From Magicicada septendecula (lineage: Eukaryota; Arthropoda; Insecta; Hemiptera; Cicadidae): a stretch of DNA of 64,000 nucleotides. Shown here piece after piece: positions 36,667 through 49,260 of the stretch (its first letter is position 1; each line of letters opens with the position of its first letter). The stretch spans positions 347,843,611-347,907,610 of the forward strand of contig CM068367.1 of NCBI GenBank assembly GCA_034769895.1, given 5' to 3'. The notes beneath the pieces were generated by a model that saw only the letters and a program-made list of their open reading frames with translations, was not told where the DNA came from and ran no database searches. Both the position numbers and the translations under genes were made by a program.

Positions 36667-38520
36667 TGTTGAATTTGTTTGGTTTCTTTTAGTATAAAAG
36701 ATTTATATTTAACCCAAAATTAAGCTGGATGCGTGTTGATAATGTTTTAGACGTCGCCACGTGGTAGACAGGTTAAGGGCTGATAGTTCAAGTGGTTTCA
36801 AATATTAATACACACTAAACTACTGTATTTATAAGCTACATACAATATTTTCAATTGTATAAAAGGGGCGTAAAAATGGAAAATAATTATTCTGTTATTT
36901 TATTGCGAACTTTACAAACTGTCTGTGACCACGTGCGGCTGTATGGCACACGCCTGTTTGAGTTTAAGTGGGCATACCCTCGTTATTTTGTGATTTACTA
37001 TATGTACATTTATGCTTGTCATGAAGATAATTCTATAATTATGTTGCGTTGAGGCCTTGAGTGTGTCAGAGTGTTTTAAATGACAAACTAGTGGTGAAAA
37101 TGTTAGAACGAGTTATGGTGAACGGTTGGAGTTTGATATGCTGTGGCATGCTTTGATTACGAATTAAAGGCCAGTTAATTAATTAGTATTACGCATGTAT
37201 AGGGTTCCTGATCTTGGAGGCTGTAAACCTGCCACCATGACTTAAAGAAAATGTGATTGACTGAGCTCTCGTGATTCTGGCAGCCAGGGAGAAGCTGCCG
37301 TTCATCATGTCGCAGTAGCCCCAAATCATCTTATGGACGAAAGCAGGTGACATTTAAACCTTTTATACACTCTAGGCCGTTGAAGTAGACTCCATGTGCT
37401 GTGCAGTTCACCAGTAAAAAGCAAATTCACTCAATTCAGATAACTATTGTGCTCACGTCCGTCGGGACATAAGTGGTTACGAACTTTCTCTGTTTAACTC
37501 ATTATGTAATTACGCCTCAAAAGAATTGTGAACCCGGGGGCAGGCACTGTGTCTGGCCATCATTATTTTTATTACTAATTTTATTAGGTTGCAGTTGCGA
37601 TACTGGGGGGGGGGTGTACAATTTTAGCAGATTTATGTGGGTATTTTTGAGAGAGATATATATATATATATATAAAAAGGGGTTGGGTTTTTTTAAGGGG
37701 TTTTAAGGGTTCTGTTGTTCGGTAACCTGAGGCCACCACCTGTTGAGGCAGTTGTCTGCATGCATTGGACATGTCATTATGTGCTGGAACTGGTGCAGGC
37801 ACATGTCTGCGCCCGGGGAGATTCAGCCGTCTGTGAATTCATTTAAATATTGTTATGAAGCTTAAATTATTTATTCTACAATTTTATAACATTATTCCGG
37901 CTCTTTAATAATTAAATTCATGATTTTTTTTTTTAAATGCCAAGCTCAGTTCAGGATTTCTCATGTTTTAATATAGAATCATTATACTAGTTTCTCACTA
38001 CTCCATTTCATAATTGTCAAATTATAATAACCCTCAGTTTATAGTTTGTTTACTGGTGATTATGTTCCACTTGATTTTCCTTGAAAATTCTGTATTCTCA
38101 TAAAGCATAAAGAAAGTGAAAGTCTACTATTTTTATAGACCATACAGACACGTTAATCATGTGAGGGTAGTTACTATCAGGGGACAAGCCCAAATTTTCA
38201 ATTATAAATTTGTAATAGTAGAGAGTGTACAGGCTGCTGGGCCAGTTGAAATTGCCGAATTCTAGTCTTTCGAATTAATCCAGTTTTTTTACTTCGATTA
38301 TGTTCTTGTGGGTTTCATGGGTTTTGTTTTTTTTATGAGAATTCATATGAGGCTGTCTGCCGGGTTGAACTTGTTATTTTTGTTTGTAATGTATATGTAT
38401 TTGTGTATTTATGCCTTTATATGTTGCATGTCAGGGGTTTAGTATATTAAATTATTTATATGTCCTGTTTATACGATTACTATGATGGTTGATGTTATGT
38501 GCCTTTCTTAGATTATATAG

Positions 38521-38785
38521 ATACATATATACTGTTGAATTATATTAACAAATTTTGAATTATTATGACTATGAAAATACTTGTAAAATTAACTTTAATT
38601 ATATGAAGATATATGTATACTGTTGAATCATATTAACAAATTTTGAATTATTATGAATATGTAAATACTTGTAAAATTAACTCTGATTATATGAAGATAC
38701 ACACACACATATATATATATACTGTTGAGTTATACTAACAATTTTTTCTTGAATTAATATGAATATGAAAAGACTTGGGAAAGGC
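38521..38785. repeat. ~88-102-bp tandem repeat, about three units
   Basis: ACTGTTGAATTATATTAACA-type starts recur at 38531, 38619 and 38721. The first two units are nearly identical. The third is diverged and preceded by a CA/TA microsatellite. Confidence 0.85.
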
Positions 38786-38990
38786 ACTATAATTGTAGGA
38801 AGAAGTATTAGAGGTTGAATTGTATGGGTAAACGTTAAATTGAAATTCATATGCAGATGTGTAGAAAATGAAGTATGCGTATAATAAAAATTGTTATTGT
38901 TGTCTTACAGCAGAGTTTCATTGCAAGCCCCGTCTCACTGGACCCAGCGCATTTTTTGCTTCTCTAGGCCTTCCGCCTAGTTTTAAATAA

Positions 38991-39083
38991 CTAGTGGCCC
39001 CTCTTTAAAAAAAAAAAAAAAAAAAATTTTTTTTAGAGAATTTTTGTAAGGCATAAAAATTTGAAAGAGGGGTCACACCACTG
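38991..39083. repeat. Small fold-back repeat with A/T loop
   Basis: CTAGTGGCCCCTCTTT at 38991 pairs with AAAGAGGGGTCACACCACT near 39064, separated by A22-T8 and AT-rich DNA. It lies at the right edge of the copy-B-specific segment, so it may be the terminus of an inserted element. Confidence 0.5.
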
Positions 39084-41252
39084 TACAATACCTCCTTCAC
39101 GAGGTACAATTACACACTAGTTCCATTGCTCTCCTAACGTTTTTATGCTAAAGAAAATAAATATTATATTGAAAAATATCACGTCCATCTTACACAGTTG
39201 TATTTATTTCGTCATTGCTGTGAAACACGGTTCCATTTAATATCCCCAATGAAGTTCCTAAACAAAAAGAAATTATGTGGAACGAGATGTGGATTATAAG
39301 ATGAATGTTGAGAAAAGCTAATTTTTTAGTGGTTTCACAAGTTGATTGTATAGCGTGTGTAAGAGTAAAAGTACATTTATGAGAGTACAGATCTTTATGA
39401 TTATTTGGGTTAACTGTATCAATACTTACATGGAAAAAAACTGAAGTAATTTTATGTGTTCATTTTCAATAGGAGTATTTACAATCAGCGTCCCTTCCAT
39501 AAGCATATGTGCACCATTGCTGACAGGAATTAACAATTGTATTGTATCGTATGTACGTCTTATTAAAACATTCTTAGAAGACTAATCCTCAATCATAGCG
39601 CATTTGAATAGTTATATAACGTCGTTAAGGCAATTCTTATGCCTTACAGTTTTGTTTCATTAAAGTATCTGTTGTTCTCTTTTTGTCAGAAACGGTGGTG
39701 GCGGTGTCAGTTGCGACTTTTCACTTTGTCACACATCTGCAATTAGTATTAAACGATGTTTATACTTTCTTTTCTACATTAGTTTCAGTGTTATGTGTAT
39801 GCAATATTGTTTCAGTCTGCTTTCTACATAAAAATATATGTAGCTTAAAATCGTTACGACATATTTTCTAGTCACAAAAACTTGCTCAGCGGATTTCATA
39901 ATTCCCCATACAGCGCCGTTCCCTGACGCCACTCTGCGATAAAATACACGCAAATATGTATAGTCAGATTTATGAAAATTGTTTAGGTACTATTAGTTAT
40001 GAAATGCGCAGTCACATATTAATTATTTTGTTTACGTATATACAGTCGGTTTTCGCCGGATCAGTGAACAGTGTAATCGTAAATCACAACCTGTCTTGAG
40101 AATTGCACTGACCGGATTGGTGGATTTTGGCCACACATGTTATTCGACGACCACGGAAATTTCTCGACTGGCCTTTCCTGGAGTCTGACGTCGAATGCTG
40201 AATATATCATTTGCCAGGGAGAGGAGGATTATATTTAATTCGATTTTTCTTCTGAATGTCCTAGATAGAGACCAGATTAAGTTTCCGCTCGGTACCCGAG
40301 CCCTAGTGCTGATTCTTCTCTAGATTATTAACTGCTGAAGGAGGACGGTTGATGTTCCGATTGAGGGACGGGATGAGTCAGCGTCTTCACTTCAGTAAAG
40401 TCGATAAGCCTTCCCACTCTGGATAATAAATAGGTTCTCTATGGAAGTGCTGTCTGATATTCTTAACGAATTTTGAATCTAGAATATGTCACATTTATGT
40501 AAAAGTAACGATAATCATTATTATTCGATTAAGACAAGTAGAAATGTATTTTCTTCAGAGAATCTGGCTGAGGTGGTAATCAAGCATTAAGTAACTTTGT
40601 AAACTATTTTAAAGTTTACAGGAACTGTGAAATCTTGAAGTACAATCATTTTTAATCATAAAGTGTATTTATTAAGGCAATGTTAATGAATATTACTGGA
40701 AACGTTAGTGTAAATCGGATCGTGTGCGTTGCTATATACGGAGCTTTCTCCGTTGGATTGGCAGAATAAAAAAAAAAAAAAAAAATGAACATGGTTACTA
40801 TTCTTTACTGTAACAGCAAAAACTGTTTGAGATGTGAACGCAGATAATTTGTGAATGTTCTTGTGTCAAAGGGAGGACGATTAGACCTATTACGTCAATT
40901 CATAACTCGACTAGAGCTAAGAAATTATAGGGTATGTATGAAATTATGTTCATCAATTACTTTTTAATTCATCTTACGTAATTGTTATTTATGTTACTAT
41001 TATTTCTTATCAGTATTGTTCTGAAGAAATTGTTTATTCGGGTGTTAACGAAAATAATTTTTTATACCACATTGCACCAAGCAGAGTTGATAAATAGTGT
41101 TTTTAATTGAAAATTAAGATGTAAATAATAAAATAGTAATATTGGAGTAGGTAGTACCTTGGTGCACGTGCGTATTTGCTATTCTTTCATTGGGAAGGAC
41201 CGAGGATTGAAGACAAGAAGAAAAAGAATTTAGAAGGAGAAGGAAGAGGAAG

Positions 41253-41254
<2 letters not shown>

Positions 41255-41342
<88 letters not shown>
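41255..41342. repeat. GA dinucleotide microsatellite
   Basis: About 88 bp of GA with one ACA interruption. The homologous place in copy A (near 31808-31825) has only a short GAGAGAGA. Confidence 0.98.
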
Positions 41343-41347
<5 letters not shown>

Positions 41348-42867
41348 CGTAACCTAATATTGAATTTTAATCTTCACCAGTAACTTGAAACTTGCACTTT
41401 ATGAATTCTATGTTGCCATTTGCATAATAGCATTTTATCTTCCATTTATGAGTTGATAAAATTAAAGGAGACTAAAGATCGAAGTGAACGCAAACAGAAG
41501 ACCACTAAATGTTGTTAGCCCATGAATGAGGTCATAACGATCAAACAAATTATTGAATATTAACGATTTAATAGTAATGTTCCAGACAAACTAGTAAAAA
41601 TTTGCTGAAACAAGGTAAGCAGTTCGTCAGAAAAGAAGTGCAAAGATATTAAAAACAATTTATATTTCGACACGATTAACGAGTAAAAACGAGGAGCAAT
41701 AAGGTGGTCGCTGGAATGAGTGCCCTGCCGCCCTGGCGTTACTGTGTAATTGTTGAGTAAAGTTAGATTTAATGCGGCCGGACACTGAGATGGAAGAAGA
41801 AATAGTTACAGTCGCCTCATATTTACTTGTCCGTCTGTTCCGTCTGAAAGCGCTTAGTATTGTTTACAATTTATAATTAAAATGGATTATCTACAAAATT
41901 ATTTATTCTCTCAGACATTCATACTTTTTAATTATTAAAATTGTGATTTTGTACCAAATTTATGCTAATGAAAATATAGTACTTTTCAAAATTATTGTTT
42001 ACATTGCTATGAAATGTGTTTAGCATCCTTTACACTTTTATTGATTCGTATACCTGCTGTTACGTGTATAGAGGAAGAATTTAGTGGTGAACATTACAAA
42101 CACGGATACACACGCATTCTGCACTAGTAAGCATAGTCACTTATCTGCCTGCCCGAGTTTTGAGTTTGCGAGTAAACGTATGCATGGTTTTCAACGTTAC
42201 TTTATAAAGGACACCTCTTTATAAAGAACCGACAATAAAAGCAAATGAACTTTTTTGAATACATTTCGTGTTTCAGTTTACTGATTAGCTTTGTTGCGCG
42301 TAAAACGAAAGCATTAAATTGTCTTCATGGTTTCACTTCCCTTTTGAAGTTCTACATTTAATTTATGGTGTAACCTTCGTCTAGCCTCTTTTTACGAGCA
42401 CTCTCTGTCTTATGTTGTCGAAACTTCGATACCCGTGATTGTTTTAGAGTTTCAATTTCTAACTCTTATAGCCATCGTATTCTAGATCCTCTAATGACAT
42501 CGATTTTGACAGTTTCTGTTTCCCGATTTAAATATTCTATTAACTTCCGTATGTCACTCCCGGAAAATGGGGTCCTACAGTACAGGGTAATGGAGAATAA
42601 CAACCACAGGGCACACCATGTTACTTTAGAGCGTTGTACACGATCGGTCGCATAGGGTACTAGATACTATTCATCATTGATCTTTTAGTCTTTGAAGCAC
42701 TTTATTTGAGAGGATCCTTACACATAATTGGATACATAATCAACCCGGTCAAGCAGTATAAGTTCAGAGATTTAACGAGCCTAATCTTATACTTCTGCTT
42801 TATCAGGAGCCTAAGAATATAGGCCTACGCGTTGACTGGTGGTCGAAAGTTGATTATGATACGTCAC

Positions 42868-43369
42868 CAAGCCCGGATTTCCCACTAGGCACACTAGGCA
42901 CGTGCCTAGGGGCGGCAGGCTCAGGGGGGCGGCACGAGGTGGAAAATTATTTGTTAAAATTTCATGTTTTCGGTTTTTTAATTACAGTATTTGTATTGGA
43001 CACTTGCATTATTGCCAAATTAAAGAAAATGGTTTTGAAATAACCTTTAATTATATCATTGAATAACACGGTATTGACACTGAGGCTATCAATAACAGTG
43101 GTCGGAACGGAGCACGGTCGTATACATAGGACTGGACACTCCGTTCAAATTCTTCTCCGCTTTTTTGCAGACTAAAATAGTTTGTTTCGATATCGCTTGG
43201 ATATCGCTTTTAGATTTAAAATCAAATGAGATATTTGCAATAGAGGTAGTTGAAATGACTATTTTAAGCAACTTTTTTTCATCAGTCAAGGAGAATTGAA
43301 TATATAGAAGTTACTTGGGGGTGCAAACAATAGTGCCTAGGGGCGACAGGACACCTAAATCCGGGCCTG
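42868..43369. mobile_element. 502-bp hAT-type element
   Basis: The termini CAAGCCCGGATTT (left) and AAATCCGGGCCTG (right) are near-perfect inverted repeats. They continue into partly matching CTAGGGGCGGCAGG and CTAGGGGCGACAGG stretches. The element is flanked by an 8-bp direct repeat, TACGTCAC (42860-42867) and TACATCAC (43370-43377), one mismatch, as expected for hAT target duplications. The interior retains the end of a transposase frame, so this is an internally deleted copy. Confidence 0.85.
43089..43289 (-). pseudogene. hAT transposase C-terminal remnant
   Basis: A 66-residue frame contains MTDEKKLLKIVISTTSIANI followed by SFDFKSKSDIQAIS. This resembles the C-terminal dimerisation block of hAT transposases, where LaxLSIE is followed by a DF..ID.FA segment. 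All catalytic residues are missing. Its position within a hAT-type TIR element supports the reading. Confidence 0.5.
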
Positions 43370-43776
43370 TACATCACAAGTATACCTACGATACCTATTT
43401 ACACAAGCAGTTGGTCATTGTGCTTGGTTTTGACGACCGTTCTTCAGTCGGATGCCTGTGAAATTTGTAAATGAAAATTCCGAAGATTCAACATTCATTA
43501 ATTTTGTTCTTTCCATTGCCATAGATTGACATTTGCTGAATTCTAATGAGAAATATCTTTACTTTATTTTATTGCTTTGTGCGTGGTTTTGTGTGAATCT
43601 GTATTTGTATTTAAATTCACGAAGCGGTAATTTTCTCTAGCTTGTTGTTCATCGTCATAGAAACTACTCGCTGGTGATAAATAGTTTTTCGTTACCCATT
43701 ATGGAACAAACTGTGACAGCGTCAGAACATTGGAACTTGTTAATATTTTTTGATGAGATGGAAAAGATGTTATTTT

Positions 43777-43886
43777 TGAGGCACTCTGGACCTCGAAGAG
43801 ATTCGCAACAGGAAATGCGGGAGTCTGCAGAGATCTTTCGATTGGGAGGCTGGAATTGCTCCCCCACAACTGGCAGAGTGCCTCAA
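43777..43886. repeat. 13-bp perfect inverted repeat around an 84-bp loop
   Basis: TTGAGGCACTCTG at 43777-43789 pairs with CAGAGTGCCTCAA at 43874-43886. The block is GC-richer than its neighbours and appears absent from the homologous place in copy A, so it may be a tiny MITE. Overlapping frames on both strands have no recognisable domain. Confidence 0.6.
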
Positions 43887-44410
43887 ACCGTCCTAGGATC
43901 CTGAGGAGATGCGCATCCACACTCACAAAATAACATAATTATAATCATTCTAATAAAACGATAACTGCATCAATTGATCACGACTTTGTTGATACTTTAC
44001 CACTGCCCGTTACAGAATTCTCACTTCTAACACTCCTGTGTTAATTACAAACTTTGAGCAAAATGTTGCTGGTAATAGATTTTAGAGTATATGTGTAAAA
44101 TTAGCCCACCATGTAATTTTAACAGTTTATTTTCAAATTTTGCAAATTATTTAATCGTAATCCAGTGCTGATTGTAGTGTTAACAATGTTTCCCTATTAT
44201 GGCTGAAACAGTATAATCTATTTTTATGACGAAATATTACTGAAAGGATACAGGCTGATATGGTTTGTAGATACCTTATGTTGGTAGATAGATTGAATGT
44301 GGCATACAGTACATTGAGACTGCTGAGTCAGGAAACATATGTGGAAGCTAAGTGTAAGGCAGAGACTCATAACGAGTACGTGTGGGATATTTTAGTGGTA
44401 CTGAATAAAT

Positions 44411-45955
44411 GAATTATACCAGTTTACAGATGTAGTAACGAGTTGTATACGTACTGATAAATTTACATCCTCAAAAGATAAACAGAGTTTGAAAAGCACA
44501 CGCACACTGATTCCGTTGTCAGTAACGTAAAGGCTCGACTGTATGAATGACGTCAGAGCAGCTTGCCTCTTTCATTTGTATCATTTCAACGTCAGTATTA
44601 TTTAATTACTGACTGTAACGTAACAGTACTTACACACCATTTGCAGACACAAACAGACTTCCTAACGAGCACGTATTAGGTTTTTTAATTTACTCTGTAC
44701 TTTTGTTTAATTACTATCTTCCTTCGTAACCGTACTTGCCTTTCGCACAATTTCTATGATTTGAAATAAAATAATGTCATAAGAGAATTTTTTAGGCAGC
44801 TTAGATATAAACTATTACTCAAATGTAAGATCGGGAATTTTATGAATTACAACTATCTCCGAAACGATTATTTCATCAAATATAGTGAAAACAGCATCAA
44901 ACAGTTTACTGACGCTTCTACGCCTAATCCAACAAATCTCCTTAACTTGTTTCTTACAATTACGACAATCCAGAAATCGATATCCGCTTATCCGCTGTTC
45001 ATGTATTTCCATTTACACTACCCGATATGAATCTGTGAGCTTGACATTTACGTAAGCGAGCTAGGTCAAGCGATAGTAGTCTAGTTTTTTAATCTCTTCG
45101 TTATTATACACGCTCATTTCATTACTTTATATTGGATTATCTGGATTATATTTTATCAGTTTTAGCTTGGTTCTCAGTAGTTTTGGTATAATTATTTGTG
45201 TACATTTTCTTCACACTAGTTCAAGTACAAAAACAGTAAAATTGTTAATTAACCTTAACGTTTGAATAGTTAAATTACTTCAACTAATTTCAACACATTC
45301 AAGTTACGTGAATATAGTTACTTCAATTAAATAACTTCAATATATTGCGATTTCATATAATAAAGCAACTAGTACAAATATTCTAGGTACAATGTTGTAC
45401 ATGTTACCTACGAATGTGGACTAACGGTTCAAAATAAATGTATATAGTAACGAATTTTATGTCCCCCCCCCAATACCTACTGTACACTGAAACTGTAATA
45501 AAATTGATTAAACGTAAGGAAATAATCGTATCAAGAGATATAGTTTACCCCAGTATCGAGTGTATCCAATAGTTAGCGCATGACGTTTCTGTCGTTTGCA
45601 GTGAATACTCTGTTCACTTCTATTCAATTTTGCTGCCTTTTTTTCTTAATAAATTTAAAATAAAGGAAACACTGAACATCAGTTACTTATATGTAGTATT
45701 ATCTAATTACACGTTGAACTAACTAACACTTCCGTCTTAAGAGTGATGTGGTAGATTAATATAAAGAAGAATATTTGTAAAAATGAAATACTGTACTAAT
45801 AAAATACAATAACGGAAGTATTACGACTGATATCTACCGAACGTCCTTTCAGTCAAGTAACATTTCGATGCCGCTCATATCTGTATCGGAATCTGATCGC
45901 GGCTTGTAATGTCTACATATTACTGTCTCTGTCTACTAATGATATCACAAACTTA
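44411..45955. other. AT-rich non-coding DNA
   Basis: No gene is seen between the end of the duplicated block and the next transposase pseudogene. A C9 run lies near 45462. Confidence 0.5.
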
Positions 45956-45959
45956 TCAG

Positions 45960-48010
45960 TTACTTCATTAATAATTACGATGATTTTTTACTCTGTCACT
46001 AAGAGGTTTCCAGTCGTATTGCGACAATTCATAAAGTTTTCGGTCACAAAGATCGATCACTACATTAATTTTAAATGTAACGTTGAGTTTAGCAATATGT
46101 CCTTTCATAATAGACCCTATCATCACGATAGGCTCTAAATCGGGATGATATGGAGGAAGTCCCAGTGTAGTGATTTCAGTAAATCATCAACAAAGAACGA
46201 TTTTTGTTGCTCTCGTGCGTTTTGTTAAGTATTATTGGTTCAGGTTTCAACACACTTTTCGAAAAGGGAACGTTATTATCCTTTAACCATTCTACCATGT
46301 CCTTTTTAAAAATCGACAAGTTTCTCTTGCATCTATTTCACAAAATTATCTTTATTCATTTGGTCGCGCTAATCGCAGCTCTTTTTCTCAGCTTTCCACA
46401 CTATAAGAAAATCCGGTATTAAGGCCAATTCGCCTCCAGCATTAATAATTATCAGACTTTCGCTTTTAGATACGGGATACGGGTTTAGATAAGAGTAATT
46501 AACTAATAGCCCGATCAACTAGCAGCCCGATTATAAATAGCGCAATCAAGTAATAGGCTGATCAGCTAATAGAGCAATTATCTAATAGCCAGAATATATA
46601 ATAGCGCAATTAACTATCAGGCTGATTAAATAATAGCTCAATTTACTAATACTCCGAACAACTAATCGCGCATTTAACTAATAGCCCGATTAAGTTATAG
46701 AGCTATTAACTAGTAGCCCGACCAACTAATAGGCCAAATTACTAACAGCCATAATTAATGATAGCTCAATTAACTAATAGCTCGATCAACTAATAGCGCA
46801 ATTAACTAACAGCCCGATTAAATAATAACGCAATTAACTAATAGCCTTATTAACTAATAGCCCTATCAACTAATAGCGAAATTAACTCATAGCCCGATCA
46901 AATAATAGCGCAATTATCAAATCGCCCAATTATTTAATTGTGAAATTGACCAATAACCCGATTAACTAATAGAGCAGTTAACTAATAGACTTACTAACTA
47001 ATATCCGTCTTATAAAAAGAGCAATTAACTAATAGCGTAATTAACTAATAGCGCAATTAACTAGTAGCCCCATTAAATAATAGCACAATGAAATGATAGG
47101 CCTATTACCTAACAGCCCGATTACAAATAGCGCAGTTAACTAATAGCCCAACTAACTAATAACGCGCTAATTAGCTAACAGAGCAATCAACTAACAACTA
47201 ATAGCCCGATTTAATAGTAGCGCAATTAGCTAGTAACCAGACTAACTAATAGCGCAATTATCTACTAGTCAGAATAAATAATAGCGCAATTAATTAATAG
47301 CCTGATTAACTAATAGAGCAATTAACTAATAGCCCAACTAAAAATAACGCGGATAACTAATAGCTTAACTAACTAGTATTCCGATAAAATATTAACTCAA
47401 TCAACTAATAGCCCGATCAACTAACAGTGCAATTAACTAGCAGACGGATTAAATAATAGAGCAATTAAGTTATAGCCCAATCAACTAATAGCGCAATTAA
47501 CTAAAGGCCCGATCAACTAATAGAACAATTAATTAGTAGCCCAATTAACTAATAGCCCAATTAACCAATAACCCTATTAAGTGCCAGCGCAGTTAACCAA
47601 TAGACCGATTAACTAATATAGCAATTAATTAATAGCACTATTAACTAATAGCCCGATTATAATAGTGCAATTGCCTATTAGCCCGATTAACTAATAGCGT
47701 AATTAACTAATAGCCTGATTAACTAATGCTATCTGATGCTACGATCATCTGCGGCGGGAGAATGGAATTTATGAACAGTTCTATGCACAACTCATTTATC
47801 AAAATCGTCGATACAAGTAACAGGTATATTTCCTTTATATTTCTTTGGAGTCGTAAATGAGTATCCTGGACTGCTATCGTCACCCATACACTTAGCTTCT
47901 TGCAATATTTTTTCAACCGTTCTTGAACGTCCACATGCTGCCGCTGTTCTCTCTTGGCATTTTGTGAATTGGGAAACCCTCGTCACGTTTTCCAGATTTT
48001 ACATTGACTG
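45960..48010 (-). pseudogene. Tc1/mariner-superfamily transposase, split by a minisatellite
   Basis: The N-terminal part (47730-47986) reads TAAACGRSRTVEKILQEAK, FTTPKKYKGN and, past a stop, IDDFDK then VVHRTVHKFH. These match the helix-turn-helix and the DDFDK..IRRTVHEFY block of an insect transposase family in this superfamily. The C-terminal part (45960-46470) reads LIIINAGGELALIPDFLIVW, then MNKDNFVK, WLKDNN-like and LPPYHPDLEPI-like text, then W-x-PLSDRVK in shifting frames. The latter resembles LPPYHCDLNPIE with the third catalytic acid region. The middle is absent, and its place is taken by the 16-bp array at 46490-47728. Stops and frameshifts are numerous. Confidence 0.75.
46490..47728. 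repeat. 16-bp minisatellite array, about 77 units
   Basis: The unit is TAATAGCNCRATTAAC with two main versions, TAATAGCCCGATTAAC and TAATAGCGCAATTAAC, interspersed throughout and heavily diverged. A 16-bp period cannot maintain a reading frame, and the array is non-coding. It sits exactly between the N- and C-terminal remnants of the transposase pseudogene. Confidence 0.95.
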
Positions 48011-48450
48011 CACTTCTTTTTTCATTAAATCATAAAAACTTTTTATCATTTCTCTATTCTATGTAGTTTTCTACCTTTAGATTTTAATATACACTCTAAC
48101 ATGTTTGTCACAAATACACAGAAATTAAAAATACGCCACCTGTGACACAAGACTATAACGCCAAATTTGCATGCTGTGCAAATTTACTATCAATAGTTAA
48201 TATCAAAATATGTCAAAAACAGATATACAGATATAAGGTAAAAAGAAACTACCGTTATAAAATGTCAAAGCGGTATTTTTTCTAAAGAACACACCCTTGT
48301 GTCTGGCGACAGAATGTCGACACAAAATACACAGAAAAAAAATAAAAAGGCACGTAGCCGACGCACAGCAATAAAATTGTATTATGCTAAAAATTAACAA
48401 AAAAATAGGTAGAACGTCGTGAAAGTTGAGTGCTTTTAACAATGGATCCC
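48011..48450. other. AT-rich non-coding DNA
   Basis: Only the unsupported 79-aa minus frame 48203-48442 is present. Nothing is recognised. Confidence 0.5.
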
Positions 48451-48453
48451 GTT

Positions 48454-49260
48454 ATGTGAGAGTGAGACATTTAGACAGAGAACTCATCTAAAGCGTCTCT
48501 TCCCACCACGCGGACAAACCCAGGGAACGCGCTGTTATCCAGCAAGTAAGAAAACGCGTCAGTTTTTTAGCGGTAAAATTCTAGTACTACATTGGGTAAA
48601 ATTGAATATCGCGGTAACTAAGTCCAATGGGAACGTTTAGATTCAAAATTAGGCGAGGGTAGGCCCAGTTTGTGTATAAAAACCCCAGACCGAGAAGTTT
48701 AAGGCAGTCATCGGAGAAGTTACAACAGTAAAGACTCGTCAATTAAGTTATTTAGTTAAAGCATTCGTCGGAAGGTTAAAACAGTGACTCAGTTAACCGT
48801 CATCCCAAAGTGACCGTTCAATTAAAGATTGTCAATTAAGTAATCGGAGTTAAAACAGTCGCAGTTATCGTTCAGTTTAAAGAAGTCAGTTTGTCGCAGT
48901 TTGTCTAAAGTCAATCGAAAGTTACGCATAATCCGCGGAACTCACATAAAGAATCGTGATTAAATAGTCTGACGTTATCAATCAATACAATCCTTGTTAT
49001 AAGCACCTAGCTTAAATTACATCTATGAACTTAGATGAATCATAGTATTGCTGAGTACAATTTTGTTAACTATATATAAAAGCTTGTGTTGAGAAGATAT
49101 ATTGATTATAACGGTATTTTCGTACTGTAAATAAGATATTTGAGATGTGTTATTGTGAATTTGATGCCAGTGTATAAATCAATCTGTGATAATCAATCAA
49201 TTGCAGCCAACTAGGACCTCCATTAACAGCAGCCGTCTGCAGAACCATACTACAGACAAC
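48454..49260 (+). promoter_or_regulatory. LTR-like or promoter-like segment with TATA box
   Basis: A strong TATAAAA (48675-48681, context TGTGTATAAAAACCCC) is followed 25-30 bp later by AGGCAGTCATCGG, an arthropod initiator-like CAGT. The downstream 500 bp has short recurring motifs (CAATTAAG, TTAAAACAGT, GTCAGTTT) and no open frame. A long terminal repeat of a retrotransposon (solo LTR starting near TGTGAGAG at 48455) would explain this, but I could not find a matching partner, a clear CA end or a target duplication. Confidence 0.35.

Larger units (their letters stand above)
34450..44410. repeat. Tandem segmental duplication, copy B
   Basis: Directly adjacent partner of copy A, in the same orientation. 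Collinear blocks run from 34470 (pairing with about 19800) to about 44400 (pairing with about 34440). B carries about 2-3 kb without a clear partner between roughly 36.3 and 39.1 kb, and also a 502-bp hAT element with its target duplication. Apart from the insertions listed separately, this stretch has no recognisable gene. Confidence 0.8.

Noticed and set aside
46490-47728. CRISPR-like array
   Set aside because: The units are only 16 bp, directly abutting and diverged, with no spacers, in a eukaryotic context with no cas genes.
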